From assembly GCA_017414435.1 (NCBI GenBank), contig JAFQMN010000001.1, forward strand, positions 62,001-126,000: 64,000 nucleotides of DNA. Direction: 5' to 3'. The notes below the pieces were generated by a model. It was given only the letters and a program-made list of their open reading frames with translations, did not search any database and was not told the DNA's origin. Shown piece after piece: positions 10,783-19,834 of the stretch; the first letter of the stretch is position 1; every line of letters begins with the position of its first letter. A program made the translations under genes and the position numbers. This DNA comes from Oscillospiraceae bacterium. Lineage in GTDB: Bacteria > Bacillota > Clostridia > Oscillospirales > Ruminococcaceae.

Positions 10783-12603
10783 ATGTGTGGAATTGCAGGA
10801 TATGTTGGCGCTAAAAATGCCAGCGAAGTGATTATTGAAGAGTTAAAAAGAATGGAATACCGCGGATATGATTCTGCGGGAATAACCGTTGCGCATAAAA
10901 ACGAGCTGTTTACACTCAAAACAGTGGGTAAGCTCAATGCCTTAGAAGAACTGATATCAGCACAAAAATCTAAATTGAATTCACATTGCGCAATTGGGCA
11001 TACAAGATGGGCAACTCATGGAAAACCCTCTTCTGTTAATGCGCATCCTCACACCACTAGTAAAGTATCTGTGGTGCATAACGGTATTATCGAAAACAGT
11101 GCTGACCTTAAAAATAAGCTTATTAAACTCGGTTACGAATTTGAAAGCGAAACAGATACCGAAGCCGTGGCTAAATTATTAGATTATTACTATAACGGTG
11201 ACCCCGTTGAAGCAATTCTTTGCACTCAAAAAGAGCTAGTTGGGTCATATGCACTTGGAATTATGTTTAAAGGTTATAATGATACCCTATTTGCGTTACG
11301 AAAAGAAAGTCCGTTAATTGTTGGGTTAGGTAATAACGAAAATTTTTTGTGTTCCGATCTTAATGCAATTTTAAACTACACAAATAAATATTATATTTTA
11401 GAAAACAATGAACTTGCGGTTATTAAAAATGATTCCGTTACCGTATTTGATCAAAATAAGCAAGAGTTAGAGAAAAAGATAAACATTGCCACCTGGCAAG
11501 CCGATGTTAACGATAAGCAGGGTTTTGAACATTTTATGCTAAAAGAAATATTTGAGCAGCCACATGTTTTGGAAGAAATTTTAAAGCAAAACATTAAAAA
11601 CGGTCTGCCTGACCTTGAATTACAAACACTCTCTAATTTAGAAGAGATTGAAAAGATTATAATTGTAGCCTGTGGCTCTGCACGCTATGCCGGGTTGCTG
11701 GGGAAGTATTGGATTGAAAAATTTGCAAGACTTCCAGTTGAAGTTGAAATTGCCAGCGAGTTTAGATATTCTTACCCAATTTTAACGCCAAAAACACTAG
11801 TAATTTGCATCTCACAATCCGGAGAAACCGCAGATACCTTAGCAGCCTTAAGGCTTGCAAAGCTTAACAATGTGCCAACTTTAGGAATAATAAATGTAAT
11901 CGGCTCTAGTATGAGCAGAGAAGCCGACCATGTTATTTACACCAACGCAGGAGCAGAAGTAGCTGTTGCAAGTACCAAAGCTTATATGGCTCAAATCTGC
12001 ATACTTTATCTCTTAGCAACTGAGCTGGCAGTTAAGCGCCAAACATTGCAAAAGTCGCAAATTCTCGCCTTTAGTAAAGATATTTTAGATATTCCAGAAA
12101 AGCTATTGCATATACTAAAAGATAATCTTGAAGAAATAGAAAGTTTGGCTGATTTTTGCACGCAATTCAGTAATATCTTTTTTATAGGTAGAGGGTTAGA
12201 TGGTGTAGTTACCAAAGAAGGTGCTTTAAAACTAAAAGAGCTGGCGTATATAAACGCGCAAAGTTATGTGGCAGGCGAACTTAAACACGGGCCTATTTCG
12301 TTGATTACAGAAAATGTGCTGGTAATTTCTCTTTTAAGCCAAGAGCGGCTGCACGAAAAGATGCTAAGCAACATTTTAGAAGCACAGGCTCGTGGTGGGC
12401 AGATTCTATTAATATTAAAAGGAAAAAGCCTACACAATATTCCTGCTCAAATAAAAACTTTTGAGCTCGCTGATTGCAATGATGATGTGATGCCGTTTTT
12501 GGCTGTTGCGGTGCTTCAGTTGCTTGCATATTTTGTAGCAAAAAAGCTAGGGCATAATGTAGATAAGCCACGAAATCTAGCTAAATCTGTTACGGTAGAA
12601 TAA
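10783..12603 (+). CDS. glmS: Glutamine--fructose-6-phosphate aminotransferase
   Basis: This 606-residue enzyme makes glucosamine-6-phosphate for cell-wall precursors. After Met removal the catalytic Cys1 is exposed (MCGIAGYVG). The glutaminase domain has YRGYDSAGI and HTRWATHGKPS, followed by two SIS domains with CGSARYAG and CISQSGETADT, and the terminal NLAKSVTVE. A frame also opens at a TTG at 10780, but ATG 10783 gives the required N-terminus and follows GGAGGAAG. No glmS ribozyme can fit in the 21-base gap before it. It ends at a strong shared terminator. Confidence 0.97.
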   Translation: MCGIAGYVGAKNASEVIIEELKRMEYRGYDSAGITVAHKNELFTLKTVGKLNALEELISAQKSKLNSHCAIGHTRWATHGKPSSVNAHPHTTSKVSVVHNGIIENSADLKNKLIKLGYEFESETDTEAVAKLLDYYYNGDPVEAILCTQKELVGSYALGIMFKGYNDTLFALRKESPLIVGLGNNENFLCSDLNAILNYTNKYYILENNELAVIKNDSVTVFDQNKQELEKKINIATWQADVNDKQGFEHFMLKEIFEQPHVLEEILKQNIKNGLPDLELQTLSNLEEIEKIIIVACGSARYAGLLGKYWIEKFARLPVEVEIASEFRYSYPILTPKTLVICISQSGETADTLAALRLAKLNNVPTLGIINVIGSSMSREADHVIYTNAGAEVAVASTKAYMAQICILYLLATELAVKRQTLQKSQILAFSKDILDIPEKLLHILKDNLEEIESLADFCTQFSNIFFIGRGLDGVVTKEGALKLKELAYINAQSYVAGELKHGPISLITENVLVISLLSQERLHEKMLSNILEAQARGGQILLILKGKSLHNIPAQIKTFELADCNDDVMPFLAVAVLQLLAYFVAKKLGHNVDKPRNLAKSVTVE

Positions 12604-12633
12604 AAAGCCTCGGCTTAACGCCGAGGCTTTTTA
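12602..12633. terminator. Bidirectional terminator between glmS and the exported-protein cluster
   Basis: AAAAGCCTCGGC pairs with GCCGAGGCTTTT around a short TTAAC-type loop, with A and T runs on either side, so it can serve convergent genes. Confidence 0.85.
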
Positions 12634-12637
12634 GATA

Positions 12638-13381
12638 TTACCCCATATAATATCCACTATCACGTGCTTCTGTTTTAACTTCTTCAAAATACCTTTCCAT
12701 ATCTCCAACCGATACAAAAGTTTCGCTTGGTATACACATATAAGGGTCACCATCTACCAGCCATACTATTTTGTGCGAACCTCCATCAGTTAATAAATAT
12801 CCGTGGGCCCAACAATTGTCCACTATAAAATAACTTCTTGTAACATTTGCTTCATTTAACCAGCTGTAGCCTTTTTCCGCAGCTTTCTCTGCTAATGCTT
12901 CGGAAAATTTTTCATCATCAAATCTTATACCTCGTCCAAATGCTACAGATCCACTGCCCATTATAGAGTCGAAATCAGCTTCAACAAACTGCCCAATTTG
13001 CGGGTTTTTAAACTTTACACATAATGTAAGGTTAGCGCTATCGGCTGACCTATTAATTTCTGTATATTTTTCGCCTGTTTCAGGTTTTAACGGTATTATA
13101 AATTTAGCAATATTGTTTGAATCTGTTAATGTTCCTTCTAGATCATAATGAACTGCAATCAAATGATCTATGTCTGCTTTCAAGTTTTTGTATTTTTTTA
13201 TTTTGCTTAGGCCGTTTTTGTATGTTTTCTCTCCTATCTCGCTTCTTATCTTTTCATTTAACCAAGTTGTATCACTAAGAAATAAAGATTTTTCTAATTG
13301 TAGTCCCATCCCATAAGATGTAAAACAAAGTGCAGAAAATATCATACTACTCACCACTAATAAATTTAACACTTTTTTCAT
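12638..13381 (-). CDS. Exported protein of unknown function, paralogue of the gene at 13507
   Basis: This 247-residue protein starts with a signal peptide, KKVLNLLVVSSMIFSALCF, ending near TSYGMG. It aligns with the next upstream gene along its length: SLFLSD.TWLN versus SLFLKDADWLK, IIPLKPETGEKY versus IVPLKPQGGKSY, and ETFVSVGDMERYF versus GTFVSVEEIEGCF. No known domain was recognised. ATG 13381 is chosen over GTG 13390 because AGGAG at 13389-13393 has proper spacing only for the ATG. The next gene upstream has its own terminator, so this gene probably has its own promoter. Confidence 0.8.
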   Translation of the reverse strand: MKKVLNLLVVSSMIFSALCFTSYGMGLQLEKSLFLSDTTWLNEKIRSEIGEKTYKNGLSKIKKYKNLKADIDHLIAVHYDLEGTLTDSNNIAKFIIPLKPETGEKYTEINRSADSANLTLCVKFKNPQIGQFVEADFDSIMGSGSVAFGRGIRFDDEKFSEALAEKAAEKGYSWLNEANVTRSYFIVDNCWAHGYLLTDGGSHKIVWLVDGDPYMCIPSETFVSVGDMERYFEEVKTEARDSGYYMG

Positions 13382-13436
13382 ATCAACCACTCCTTTTTGC
13401 TCTTAATAATTAAATTTGATATATCCAACTAAAAAA

Positions 13437-13483
13437 AGAAAGATAGAGCCAGCTGCTTCCCCAGTAGTTCCTCTATCTTTATC
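13437..13483 (-). terminator. Terminator of the exported protein gene at 13507
   Basis: AAAGATAGAG and CTCTATCTTT form a stem around a GC-containing loop. On the minus strand it is followed by a run of T. Confidence 0.7.
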
Positions 13484-13506
13484 TTTTTATAATATCCTTT
13501 TAACTA

Positions 13507-14217
13507 TTAACATGCAAAACCTGATGAATGCTCTTCTGCCAACTTGAAGCACCCCTCTATTTCTTCTACAGAAACAAAAGTTCCACTTGTTAAGTCATAA
13601 TTTGCATCTCCTACCACAACCCAAAATATCTGATGTTCTGCATGCAATTTATCTGTTATTAAATAACCACTTGCTAAACTAAATGGTATTGAAATATATC
13701 GTCTTTCAACCCCTGAATCATTTATCCAATTATATTCTTCATGTTCTGCCAATGCTTTTTCGAGCAGTTCATCATTTTTAGCAAGCCCTCCTGTTATCGC
13801 TCTGGTATTACTCAGAATCAACTCTTTAAAATCTTCCTCTTTTAATGTATCTCCTTGTTTTTTCTGAAATAAGGCTGTAAAATATATTGAGCCACCTGTT
13901 TGATCTTCTTTATAGCTCTTTCCTCCCTGTGGTTTTAGAGGAACAATTAACTCTACTACACTCCCGGGAAATGTTTCACCTAGATTTTCACTAATGACAT
14001 ATATATGATCTAGGTCTGCTTCTCTTTTTTGCCATTTGCCACATATACGATCTTTATATACTTTCCCTTGTAATTGCACTTCTATCTTACCTTTAAGCCA
14101 ATCTGCATCTTTTAAAAATAACGAATCTTCTACACTCGCTCCCATTCCATAGGATGTAAAACAAAATGTAGAAAGCACCATACTACATACAACTAATAAA
14201 TTTAATACTTTTTTCAT
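13507..14217 (-). CDS. Exported protein of unknown function, paralogue of the gene at 12638
   Basis: This 236-residue protein has a signal peptide that is nearly identical to that of its paralogue (KKVLNLLVVCSMVLSTFCF, then TSYGMG). The mature part shares the blocks SLFLKDADWLK, LDHIYVISENLGE, IVPLKPQGGKSY, GYLITD and GTFVSVEEIE with it. ATG 14217 follows AGGAGTGATTGC; the frame extends further upstream but only into an unlikely region. It lies 22 bases downstream of the papain-like candidate gene and is probably co-transcribed with it. Function unknown; both products act outside the cytoplasm. Confidence 0.8.
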   Translation of the reverse strand: MKKVLNLLVVCSMVLSTFCFTSYGMGASVEDSLFLKDADWLKGKIEVQLQGKVYKDRICGKWQKREADLDHIYVISENLGETFPGSVVELIVPLKPQGGKSYKEDQTGGSIYFTALFQKKQGDTLKEEDFKELILSNTRAITGGLAKNDELLEKALAEHEEYNWINDSGVERRYISIPFSLASGYLITDKLHAEHQIFWVVVGDANYDLTSGTFVSVEEIEGCFKLAEEHSSGFAC

Positions 14218-14239
14218 AGCAATCACTCCTTTTTTGTTT

Positions 14240-15475
14240 TTAATAGTCAAATTTAATATAACTTTGAAGTATAACATGTTGATCATTTATTTTAATTATC
14301 GGATTAAACGGTTCTAAAATATTTATCTCCGTTGTATTCCCAGTTGCTGGATCATATATATAAATTACATCACAGTCTACGTTAACTTCTCCCTTTGCTG
14401 ATCCTGCACCCAGAATTGTTGTTACAGTTTCTGTTTTTCTATGTGCTCTAAACGCTAAAATTGAATGACCCATACTACTCCCAAATTTTGATGTATTTAA
14501 AATGACCGGGTGTTGTTTGTCCCAAATTTCTTTGCTGATCTCTTTCCATGGATGTTTACTCCCTGCTAAAATATCAGAAACATTTACTAATTCTGGTTTT
14601 AATTCCTTGCCAGCAATTGCCTTACAAATGTCCGGTACTATAGAGGGAGAAGTAGCAAACTTTTTCTTAATAAGTTCTGGCAGACCTGGTTGCACAGCAG
14701 CCGGATGAACACCAGAATTTATCCAATTCATAACATTTGATCCTTCTGTAAATGTATCATCTTTTATACATGGTATACCTTCCCAAATGTCATACCTTCT
14801 TTGGGGGCTCGCCCCATCTAAATGCGATTTGAACATATGCATGGCTAGCTCTCCACTAAGCCCTTGCACACCAAAAAATTTATTTATATATTCATCTACT
14901 TCTTCTTTTGTTCCCGCTTTAAATGATTTCATACTAAGACTTGTAGTTGCCGGTTTGAGAATAAATGCTAATTCGGCAAACAGCTCATTTGGAGGGTCTT
15001 CAGTTAAAATCATGCTTTCCTCGTTGTTTTCCTCTTCCTCCTCTTCTTCATTCCTTTGCTTTTCTTCCTCTTCGGGGTTTTCTCGCTCACTTATCTCTAA
15101 ATAATCACGATAAACTAAGTTCAAACATGTATTCAAACACCAGTTAGTATTACCTTGTTTTAATTGACCACTTTCTATAAAGTCTGCAATTGCACATTCA
15201 TGAATATTTGCATTGTCTTCCTCTTCTTCCTCTTCCTCAGCTTTACTTTCTTCTCCTGTTTCTTCATCGCCGGCCTCTTCTTTTTTCTCTTCCTCTTCTT
15301 TAGCCTCAGTCTCTTTTTTCTCTTCTCCGTCTTTTCCTTTTTTACTATCCTCTTGTGACATTTTTTTAGGATCTTCATCTTTATCCATAGCACTAACTTT
15401 TGTGCACCAATAGTTATTACCCAGAGATACTATCATAAAAATTAAAGAAAAAACATAATTTAATACTTTTCTCAT
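14240..15475 (-). CDS. Exported papain-like/C39-like cysteine peptidase candidate with acidic linkers
   Basis: This 411-residue protein has an N-terminal membrane or signal segment (KVLNYVFSLIFMIVSL), then a very acidic Glu/Lys-rich region at about residues 30-88 and a second Glu-rich block near 140-165. Between them is QGNTNWCLNTCLNLVYRDYL with Cys113, the typical Q-x(5)-W-C arrangement of a papain-fold nucleophile. Later GSSMGHSILAFR could supply the His and YIYDPATGN the Asp/Asn. The triad is inferred, not proven. It leads an apparent operon with the exported protein at 13507, which may be a partner or substrate. Frames on the opposite strand are low-complexity shadows. Confidence 0.65.
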   Translation of the reverse strand: MRKVLNYVFSLIFMIVSLGNNYWCTKVSAMDKDEDPKKMSQEDSKKGKDGEEKKETEAKEEEEKKEEAGDEETGEESKAEEEEEEEDNANIHECAIADFIESGQLKQGNTNWCLNTCLNLVYRDYLEISERENPEEEEKQRNEEEEEEENNEESMILTEDPPNELFAELAFILKPATTSLSMKSFKAGTKEEVDEYINKFFGVQGLSGELAMHMFKSHLDGASPQRRYDIWEGIPCIKDDTFTEGSNVMNWINSGVHPAAVQPGLPELIKKKFATSPSIVPDICKAIAGKELKPELVNVSDILAGSKHPWKEISKEIWDKQHPVILNTSKFGSSMGHSILAFRAHRKTETVTTILGAGSAKGEVNVDCDVIYIYDPATGNTTEINILEPFNPIIKINDQHVILQSYIKFDY

Positions 15476-15664
15476 ACAATATCCTTTGTTCAAAATATTT
15501 CTCCCCCCTCTTTTAATAACTGTACAATTATATATTACCATCAATTAACTCTAATGTCAATTAATGGTTGAGGTTGTACTTAGCTATTTATTTATATCTA
15601 ATTGAAAAATAGCAACTATAATTATATAATTTATAATACACCAAAATTCTTAATTAATAACAAA

Positions 15665-15692
15665 CAAAAAAGCCCGATTATTTCGGGCAAAA
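15665..15692 (-). terminator. Terminator of the small DUF6514-like gene
   Basis: GCCCGA and TCGGGC form a short stem. On the minus strand it is followed by TTTTTTG. Confidence 0.75.
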
Positions 15693-15715
15693 ATTCTAAT
15701 ACATTTTTATATAAT

Positions 15716-15961
15716 CTAATAATTTAAAGTTAGCTGGTCTTCTACTACGTCTTTTAGATGAACTGGTGAAACTTTATAAGTTTTACATAATTTTGCAATT
15801 TTTTCAACAAACAATTTATCTGTAGAAATATCATTTACATATGCTGAACTGTCTTTATCTTTTATGTAAATACCATAAGCTGTAACATCGGTGTTGTCTT
15901 CTATGGTGGTTTTCTCTTTCGTTACTTTTATTACATATTCTTCTGCATCATCTTTTGCCAT
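15716..15961 (-). CDS. Small DUF6514-like conserved protein
   Basis: This 81-residue soluble protein has the pattern TAYGIYIKDKDSSAYVNDIS, then a helix with KIAKLCKTYKVSPVHLKDVVED. The closing pattern matches my recollection of the clostridial DUF6514 family, whose function is unknown. ATG 15961 is preferred over the in-frame ATG 15973 because AAAGGGG lies directly next to the latter. The gene has its own terminator and lies upstream of rnpB on the opposite strand. Confidence 0.65.
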   Translation of the reverse strand: MAKDDAEEYVIKVTKEKTTIEDNTDVTAYGIYIKDKDSSAYVNDISTDKLFVEKIAKLCKTYKVSPVHLKDVVEDQLTLNY

Positions 15962-16203
15962 AAAATTATACATCCCCTTTCTATTCCCTATTATTACAAT
16001 AATAACACAAAAAAACATTCGTATGCCGTACTATCGTTCGACAAAAATCGAAGCAAAACATTTTTACCGTTTAATGTTAAAAATTATAAAATAAAAAATC
16101 AACTTTTCATTTTATTAAATTTTGTCCCCTCTCACAATTAACTCAATAAATAAACGGCACTTTAAAATAATATATTAAGTTTGCATTTTAAACTCTTTTA
16201 TGA

Positions 16204-16232
16204 TATATTTATTTTATATTTTCGGTTCTGTT
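16204..16232 (+). promoter_or_regulatory. Probable promoter upstream of rnpB
   Basis: A hexamer of the TTGCAT type is followed about 17 bases later by TATATT, some 50-60 bases before the rnpB 5' stem. Position is approximate (within the stretch about 16180-16232). Confidence 0.35.
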
Positions 16233-16269
16233 TTTTAATATTTTTATAAAAAATACAGTCAATTTGAAA

Positions 16270-16604
16270 GGTGAGCAAGCAAGGCAACAACACAATATAA
16301 AAATTGTGAGGAAAGTCCGAGCTCCACAGAGCAGGGTAGCTGCTAACGGCAGCCAGAGGCGACTCTAGGGCTAGTGCAACAGAAAACTACCGCCATATTA
16401 TTATATGGTAAGGGTGAAAAGGCGAGGTAAGAGCTCACCGGCAGCAAAGAGATTTGCTGGCCGTGTAAACCCTACCCGGAGCAACACTGACCAGAATGTA
16501 TTCGTTTGCTCGACGGTTCTAACAAGTGGCTTAAACCTGGTGGCAACGCCAGCGTTAGATAGATTGTTGCCAAATACAGAACTCGGCTTATATGCTTGGT
16601 CACT
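16270..16604 (+). ncRNA. rnpB: RNase P RNA, bacterial class A
   Basis: The RNA component of RNase P matures tRNA 5' ends. The diagnostic conserved blocks are present in order: GAGGAAAGTCCGAGCTCC near 16309, AGGGTGAAAAGGCGAGGTAA near 16410, and ACAGAACTCGGCTTATA near 16577. The ends pair as P1 (GTGAGCAAG at 16271 with CTTGGTCAC ending at 16603, one mismatch), which sets the limits. An open reading frame on the opposite strand here is only a shadow of the conserved RNA. Confidence 0.95.
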
Positions 16605-16659
16605 TTTCAATTTGGCTGTGTGGTAGTTTAATTTAGTTCGCTTTAAGGATGTGATTTTT

Positions 16660-18117
16660 ATGCCCGAAATAAACAGAGTTAGCGGTCTTGATGCCTCTAA
16701 AACAATAAATGAAGTTAACATTAAAGATAACGCTAAACAAATTGGCTCAGAAGGCAGTTTAAGCTCTCTTTCGGGCAATGTTGCTGTTCCTAAACCCGGC
16801 AAAGATTTAGCTGCACAAACTTTATTGTTAAATGAAAGCGAACTTACTCCAAAATATATTGAACAGATGGTAAATGAAGCAGAATCTGAAGTTGTTAATA
16901 TTAAGCGGTTTTTCTCTTTGCTTGTGCAGCAATTAGATAAAAATACTACTGACAACGCACCAGAAGAACAATTAGAGCAGCTTGTTGATTTAATTCCAAA
17001 AGATGCCGGCCAGCTTTTAGAATCTTTAGAGGCACAGCACAGCAATGCAACCGCATTTTGTGGCAAGTTTTTTAACACTTTAAACGAGCTTTTGCAGGAA
17101 TACGATAGCAACGAACTGGTTAAAGAAAGTGTTTTGCAGCTGCTTAAAAACTATGATTCTCACATAAATGCTAAAGCATCTGCAGAATCGATTATTGTTA
17201 ATATGGAAAAACTTTCTAAATCTACTATTTTAAAATCTCAAGGCAAACCAATTCAAGAGGCTTTGGCCGCATTTAAAAATGAATACCCTCTCTCTGAGGA
17301 ACTTTCTTCGCAGCAGATAACAAAAATGCTTGGCACTTTAAAATCCAACGTCATTCCCCAGCTTAAAGAAGCGTTAATAGATAATAAAACCAACTTTTTT
17401 GCCAGGGCTTTTTTAATGACAATTATTCAAAATACTGTTAAGCTCGAAAACAGCAGCGAAGAAACTTTATTTTCTTCTTTGGAGCAATTGTTTGTAGCCC
17501 TAAGTGGTTATGAAACTGTTTCTGAAACATTTAAGCAAGAATTAAAAGAAGCTTTAAAAGAAAGCATTAAATTAAGTGCTCAGAATCCAAAAGATAAATT
17601 TATGAATAAAATGCTAGATATCCTCTCCAATAAGGTAGAAAAAAAGCCTTTAGATGCATCTTATATCTCGGCCTCTAATGTTTTGGATTCTTTGGTAGCT
17701 AATCAAAGTTCTACCCTCTCTTTACTTCATTTTATTCTGCCGTTTTATAACCAAACAAATGTGGCATTTGCACAAGTTTGGGTAGACCCCGACGCACAAA
17801 AAAAGCAAAGCTCTGACTCTAACTCTGGCACAAAACATGGCAAGCGAATACTCTGCCGAATTAATGTGGAATTAATTGGCAATTTTGATTTGATCTTATT
17901 TGTGGATGATGACAGCAGAATAGATTGTAAGTTACTTTGCCCCAAGCATGTGGCAGCAAGTTTTGACGCAATTAAACCACAGATTTCTTCTATTATTAAA
18001 AGTGGCGGTTTTAAGGTAGAAAATCTTGAAGTGGCTGCTAATAATAAAGAGGTTAAACTCAACGAAATCTTCCCGCAAATTAACAACAGGAGGCGCCTTG
18101 TGAATGTCAAAATTTAA
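16660..18117 (+). CDS. FliK-like (YlqG-like) protein
   Basis: This 485-residue, mostly helical protein has a C-terminal region (CRINVELIGNFDLILFVDDD followed by an alternating hydrophobic helix-strand pattern) resembling the FliK hook-length control C-terminal domain. The next gene encodes the FlhB C-terminal-like protein YlqH, matching the ylqG-ylqH pair of Bacillus, which supports the call. Start ATG 16660 follows AAGGA at 16644-16648; an upstream in-frame GTG at 16651 is too near that site. It follows rnpB by about 55 bases. Its role in flagellar or type III export control is inferred. Confidence 0.6.
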   Translation: MPEINRVSGLDASKTINEVNIKDNAKQIGSEGSLSSLSGNVAVPKPGKDLAAQTLLLNESELTPKYIEQMVNEAESEVVNIKRFFSLLVQQLDKNTTDNAPEEQLEQLVDLIPKDAGQLLESLEAQHSNATAFCGKFFNTLNELLQEYDSNELVKESVLQLLKNYDSHINAKASAESIIVNMEKLSKSTILKSQGKPIQEALAAFKNEYPLSEELSSQQITKMLGTLKSNVIPQLKEALIDNKTNFFARAFLMTIIQNTVKLENSSEETLFSSLEQLFVALSGYETVSETFKQELKEALKESIKLSAQNPKDKFMNKMLDILSNKVEKKPLDASYISASNVLDSLVANQSSTLSLLHFILPFYNQTNVAFAQVWVDPDAQKKQSSDSNSGTKHGKRILCRINVELIGNFDLILFVDDDSRIDCKLLCPKHVAASFDAIKPQISSIIKSGGFKVENLEVAANNKEVKLNEIFPQINNRRRLVNVKI

Positions 18118-18481
18118 CGACAAAGCTGTAGCTTTAAAATACCGCAGAGATAAAGACAAAGCGCCGGTTATTGTTGCTGCCGGCAGCGGCAGTATTGCAC
18201 AAAAAATTGTTAGTATTGCAGATAAAAAAGGGGTCCCTATTTATAAAGATACAAGTGCGGCAACTATTCTTTCTCAGCTAAAAATCGGCTCTTATGTGCC
18301 CACAGAGCTTTATAACGTGATTGCCGCGATTTATGTTTGTGTGGTAAAGATGGCAAATGATCTAAAAACTGAAAATCAGCGGTCTTTAAATATTAAAAGC
18401 AACAAAAATGAAGAATCTCTTCAAAACAATGAGGAAGCGCAAGATGATGCAGAAGAAACAATTACTGATAGTGCCCAGTGA
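18104..18481 (+). CDS. ylqH: FlhB C-terminal-domain homologue (YlqH/FlhX type)
   Basis: This 125-residue protein corresponds to the cytoplasmic switch domain of FlhB/EscU/YscU. It has AVALKYRRDKDKAPVIVAAG at the start, then the ADKKGVPIYKD and LSQLKIGSYVPTELYNVIAA segments of the domain fold. It lacks the membrane part and the NPTH autocleavage loop of full FlhB. The last 35 residues are an acidic tail. It overlaps the upstream FliK-like gene by 14 bases and the downstream pseudouridine synthase gene by 38 bases. Confidence 0.85.
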   Translation: MSKFNDKAVALKYRRDKDKAPVIVAAGSGSIAQKIVSIADKKGVPIYKDTSAATILSQLKIGSYVPTELYNVIAAIYVCVVKMANDLKTENQRSLNIKSNKNEESLQNNEEAQDDAEETITDSAQ

Positions 18482-19367
18482 GCAGATCAATTTTAGAATA
18501 GATAAATTTTTAGCTCAAAATCTGCCAGATGTTTCAAGATCTTCTTTATTGCATTTGTTTTTAGAGCATAATATAACCCTAAACGGAAAACCTGCTGCAA
18601 AAAATGCACGTTTAAAAGCCGGAGATGCTGTTGAAGTTTTGTTGCCAGAACTAAAAGAGCTAGAAGCCAAACCAGAAGATATCCCGCTTGATATTGTTTT
18701 TGAAGATGATGATATAATTATTGTAAACAAGCCAAAAGGTATGGTTGTGCATCCGTCTAACGGGCATAAAAGCGGCACATTGGTTAATGCACTGCTTGCT
18801 CATTGTGCAGGCGAACTTTCTGGTATAAACGGAGTTATTAGGCCGGGAATTGTGCACCGAATAGATAAAGATACCAGCGGGCTTTTAATGGTTGCTAAAA
18901 ACAACTATGCACATCTAAAACTGGCCGAACAGATAAAATCCCACTCTTTTAGCCGGGAATATGAGGCAATTGTGTACGGTAATTTTAAAGAAGCAGAGGG
19001 TGAAATCTCTTTGCCAATCGGCCGCAGCCAAACAGATCGCAAAAAGATGGCAGTTACAGATAAAAACTCCAAACCTGCCATAACTTATTTTAAGGTGCTT
19101 TGTAATTTTAAAGGGTTCTCTTACCTACGGCTAACCCTTAAAACCGGCAGAACTCACCAGATTAGAGTGCACATGGCACACATTGGGCACCCTGTGGCAG
19201 GTGATGCAGTTTATGGTCCTAAAAAGGTAATAACTGAGTTAAACGGGCAATGTTTGCATGCAATACATTTAGGTTTTGTGCATCCTAAAACCGGCAAGTA
19301 TATGCAGTTCGAAACTGAACTGCCAGATTATTTTAAACAGTTTTTAAATAGATTAAAAAGGGAATAG
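18444..19367 (+). CDS. rluD: RluD-family 23S rRNA pseudouridine synthase
   Basis: This 308-residue protein has an N-terminal S4 RNA-binding domain (INFRIDKFLAQNLPDVSRSS) and a RluA/RluD catalytic domain with RPGIVHRIDKDTSGLLMVAK, in which the Asp after HRI is the nucleophile. The C-terminal TGRTHQIRVHMAHIGHPVAGD is also diagnostic. Family members modify 23S rRNA helix 69; the exact target is inferred. GAGGA at 18431-18435 favours ATG 18444 inside the ylqH tail, although ATG 18447 is possible. A NUDIX gene follows after 4 bases. Confidence 0.92.
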   Translation: MMQKKQLLIVPSEQINFRIDKFLAQNLPDVSRSSLLHLFLEHNITLNGKPAAKNARLKAGDAVEVLLPELKELEAKPEDIPLDIVFEDDDIIIVNKPKGMVVHPSNGHKSGTLVNALLAHCAGELSGINGVIRPGIVHRIDKDTSGLLMVAKNNYAHLKLAEQIKSHSFSREYEAIVYGNFKEAEGEISLPIGRSQTDRKKMAVTDKNSKPAITYFKVLCNFKGFSYLRLTLKTGRTHQIRVHMAHIGHPVAGDAVYGPKKVITELNGQCLHAIHLGFVHPKTGKYMQFETELPDYFKQFLNRLKRE

Positions 19368-19371
19368 TACT

Positions 19372-19803
19372 ATGAAAAATGAATTCTTTTTTGCTGCAAA
19401 GGCTTTGCTCTTTTGTAAAGATAAGTTTTTGATAGTTAAGCGCTCAGAGAAAGCTAGGGGTGCTCACTTTTTTTGGGAATATCCCGGAGGTCGGCTTGAA
19501 TTTGGCGAACAGCCAATTGAAGCCTTAAGGCGAGAAATTTTTGAAGAAACCGGCATAAAAGATCTTTGTGTGCTGGGTATATTAAACCTGTGGAGTCGTT
19601 TAAAAACTCCCAACACGCAATTAATTGGTGCAACCTACCTTTGCAAAACTTTGAGCTATAACGTAAAGCTTTCTGAGGAGCATACAGAATATGCCTGGAT
19701 TACTAAAGAAGAGCTGCCGGAATATAATATCTACCCTAGCATAAAAGACGATATGAGCTCTTGGAACTGGGAAGAAATATTGAAACGTATCGCAGAAGAG
19801 TAA
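19372..19803 (+). CDS. NUDIX hydrolase
   Basis: This 143-residue protein has a complete NUDIX box beginning GGRLEFGEQPIEALRREIF and ending EETGI (G-x5-E-x7-R-E-U-x-E-E-x-G-U), which binds metal and cleaves nucleoside diphosphate compounds. The N-terminal FFAAKALLFCKDKFLIVKR strand pair is usual for the fold. Substrate is not predictable. It is 4 bases downstream of the rluD-family gene and ends the run that begins at the FliK-like gene. Confidence 0.92.
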   Translation: MKNEFFFAAKALLFCKDKFLIVKRSEKARGAHFFWEYPGGRLEFGEQPIEALRREIFEETGIKDLCVLGILNLWSRLKTPNTQLIGATYLCKTLSYNVKLSEEHTEYAWITKEELPEYNIYPSIKDDMSSWNWEEILKRIAEE

Positions 19804-19834
19804 AAAGTGCAAAATTAATAAAAGCTTGAATTTG

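Noticed and set aside
14787..15413. Several Ser/Phe/Leu-rich plus-strand frames opposite the acidic exported protein
   Set aside because: They are antisense to GAA/GAG repeats of the Glu-rich region, lack ribosome sites and are low complexity.
16401..17111. A 236-residue minus-strand frame over rnpB and the FliK-like gene
   Set aside because: It crosses the highly conserved RNase P RNA and the start of a supported gene; no ribosome site.
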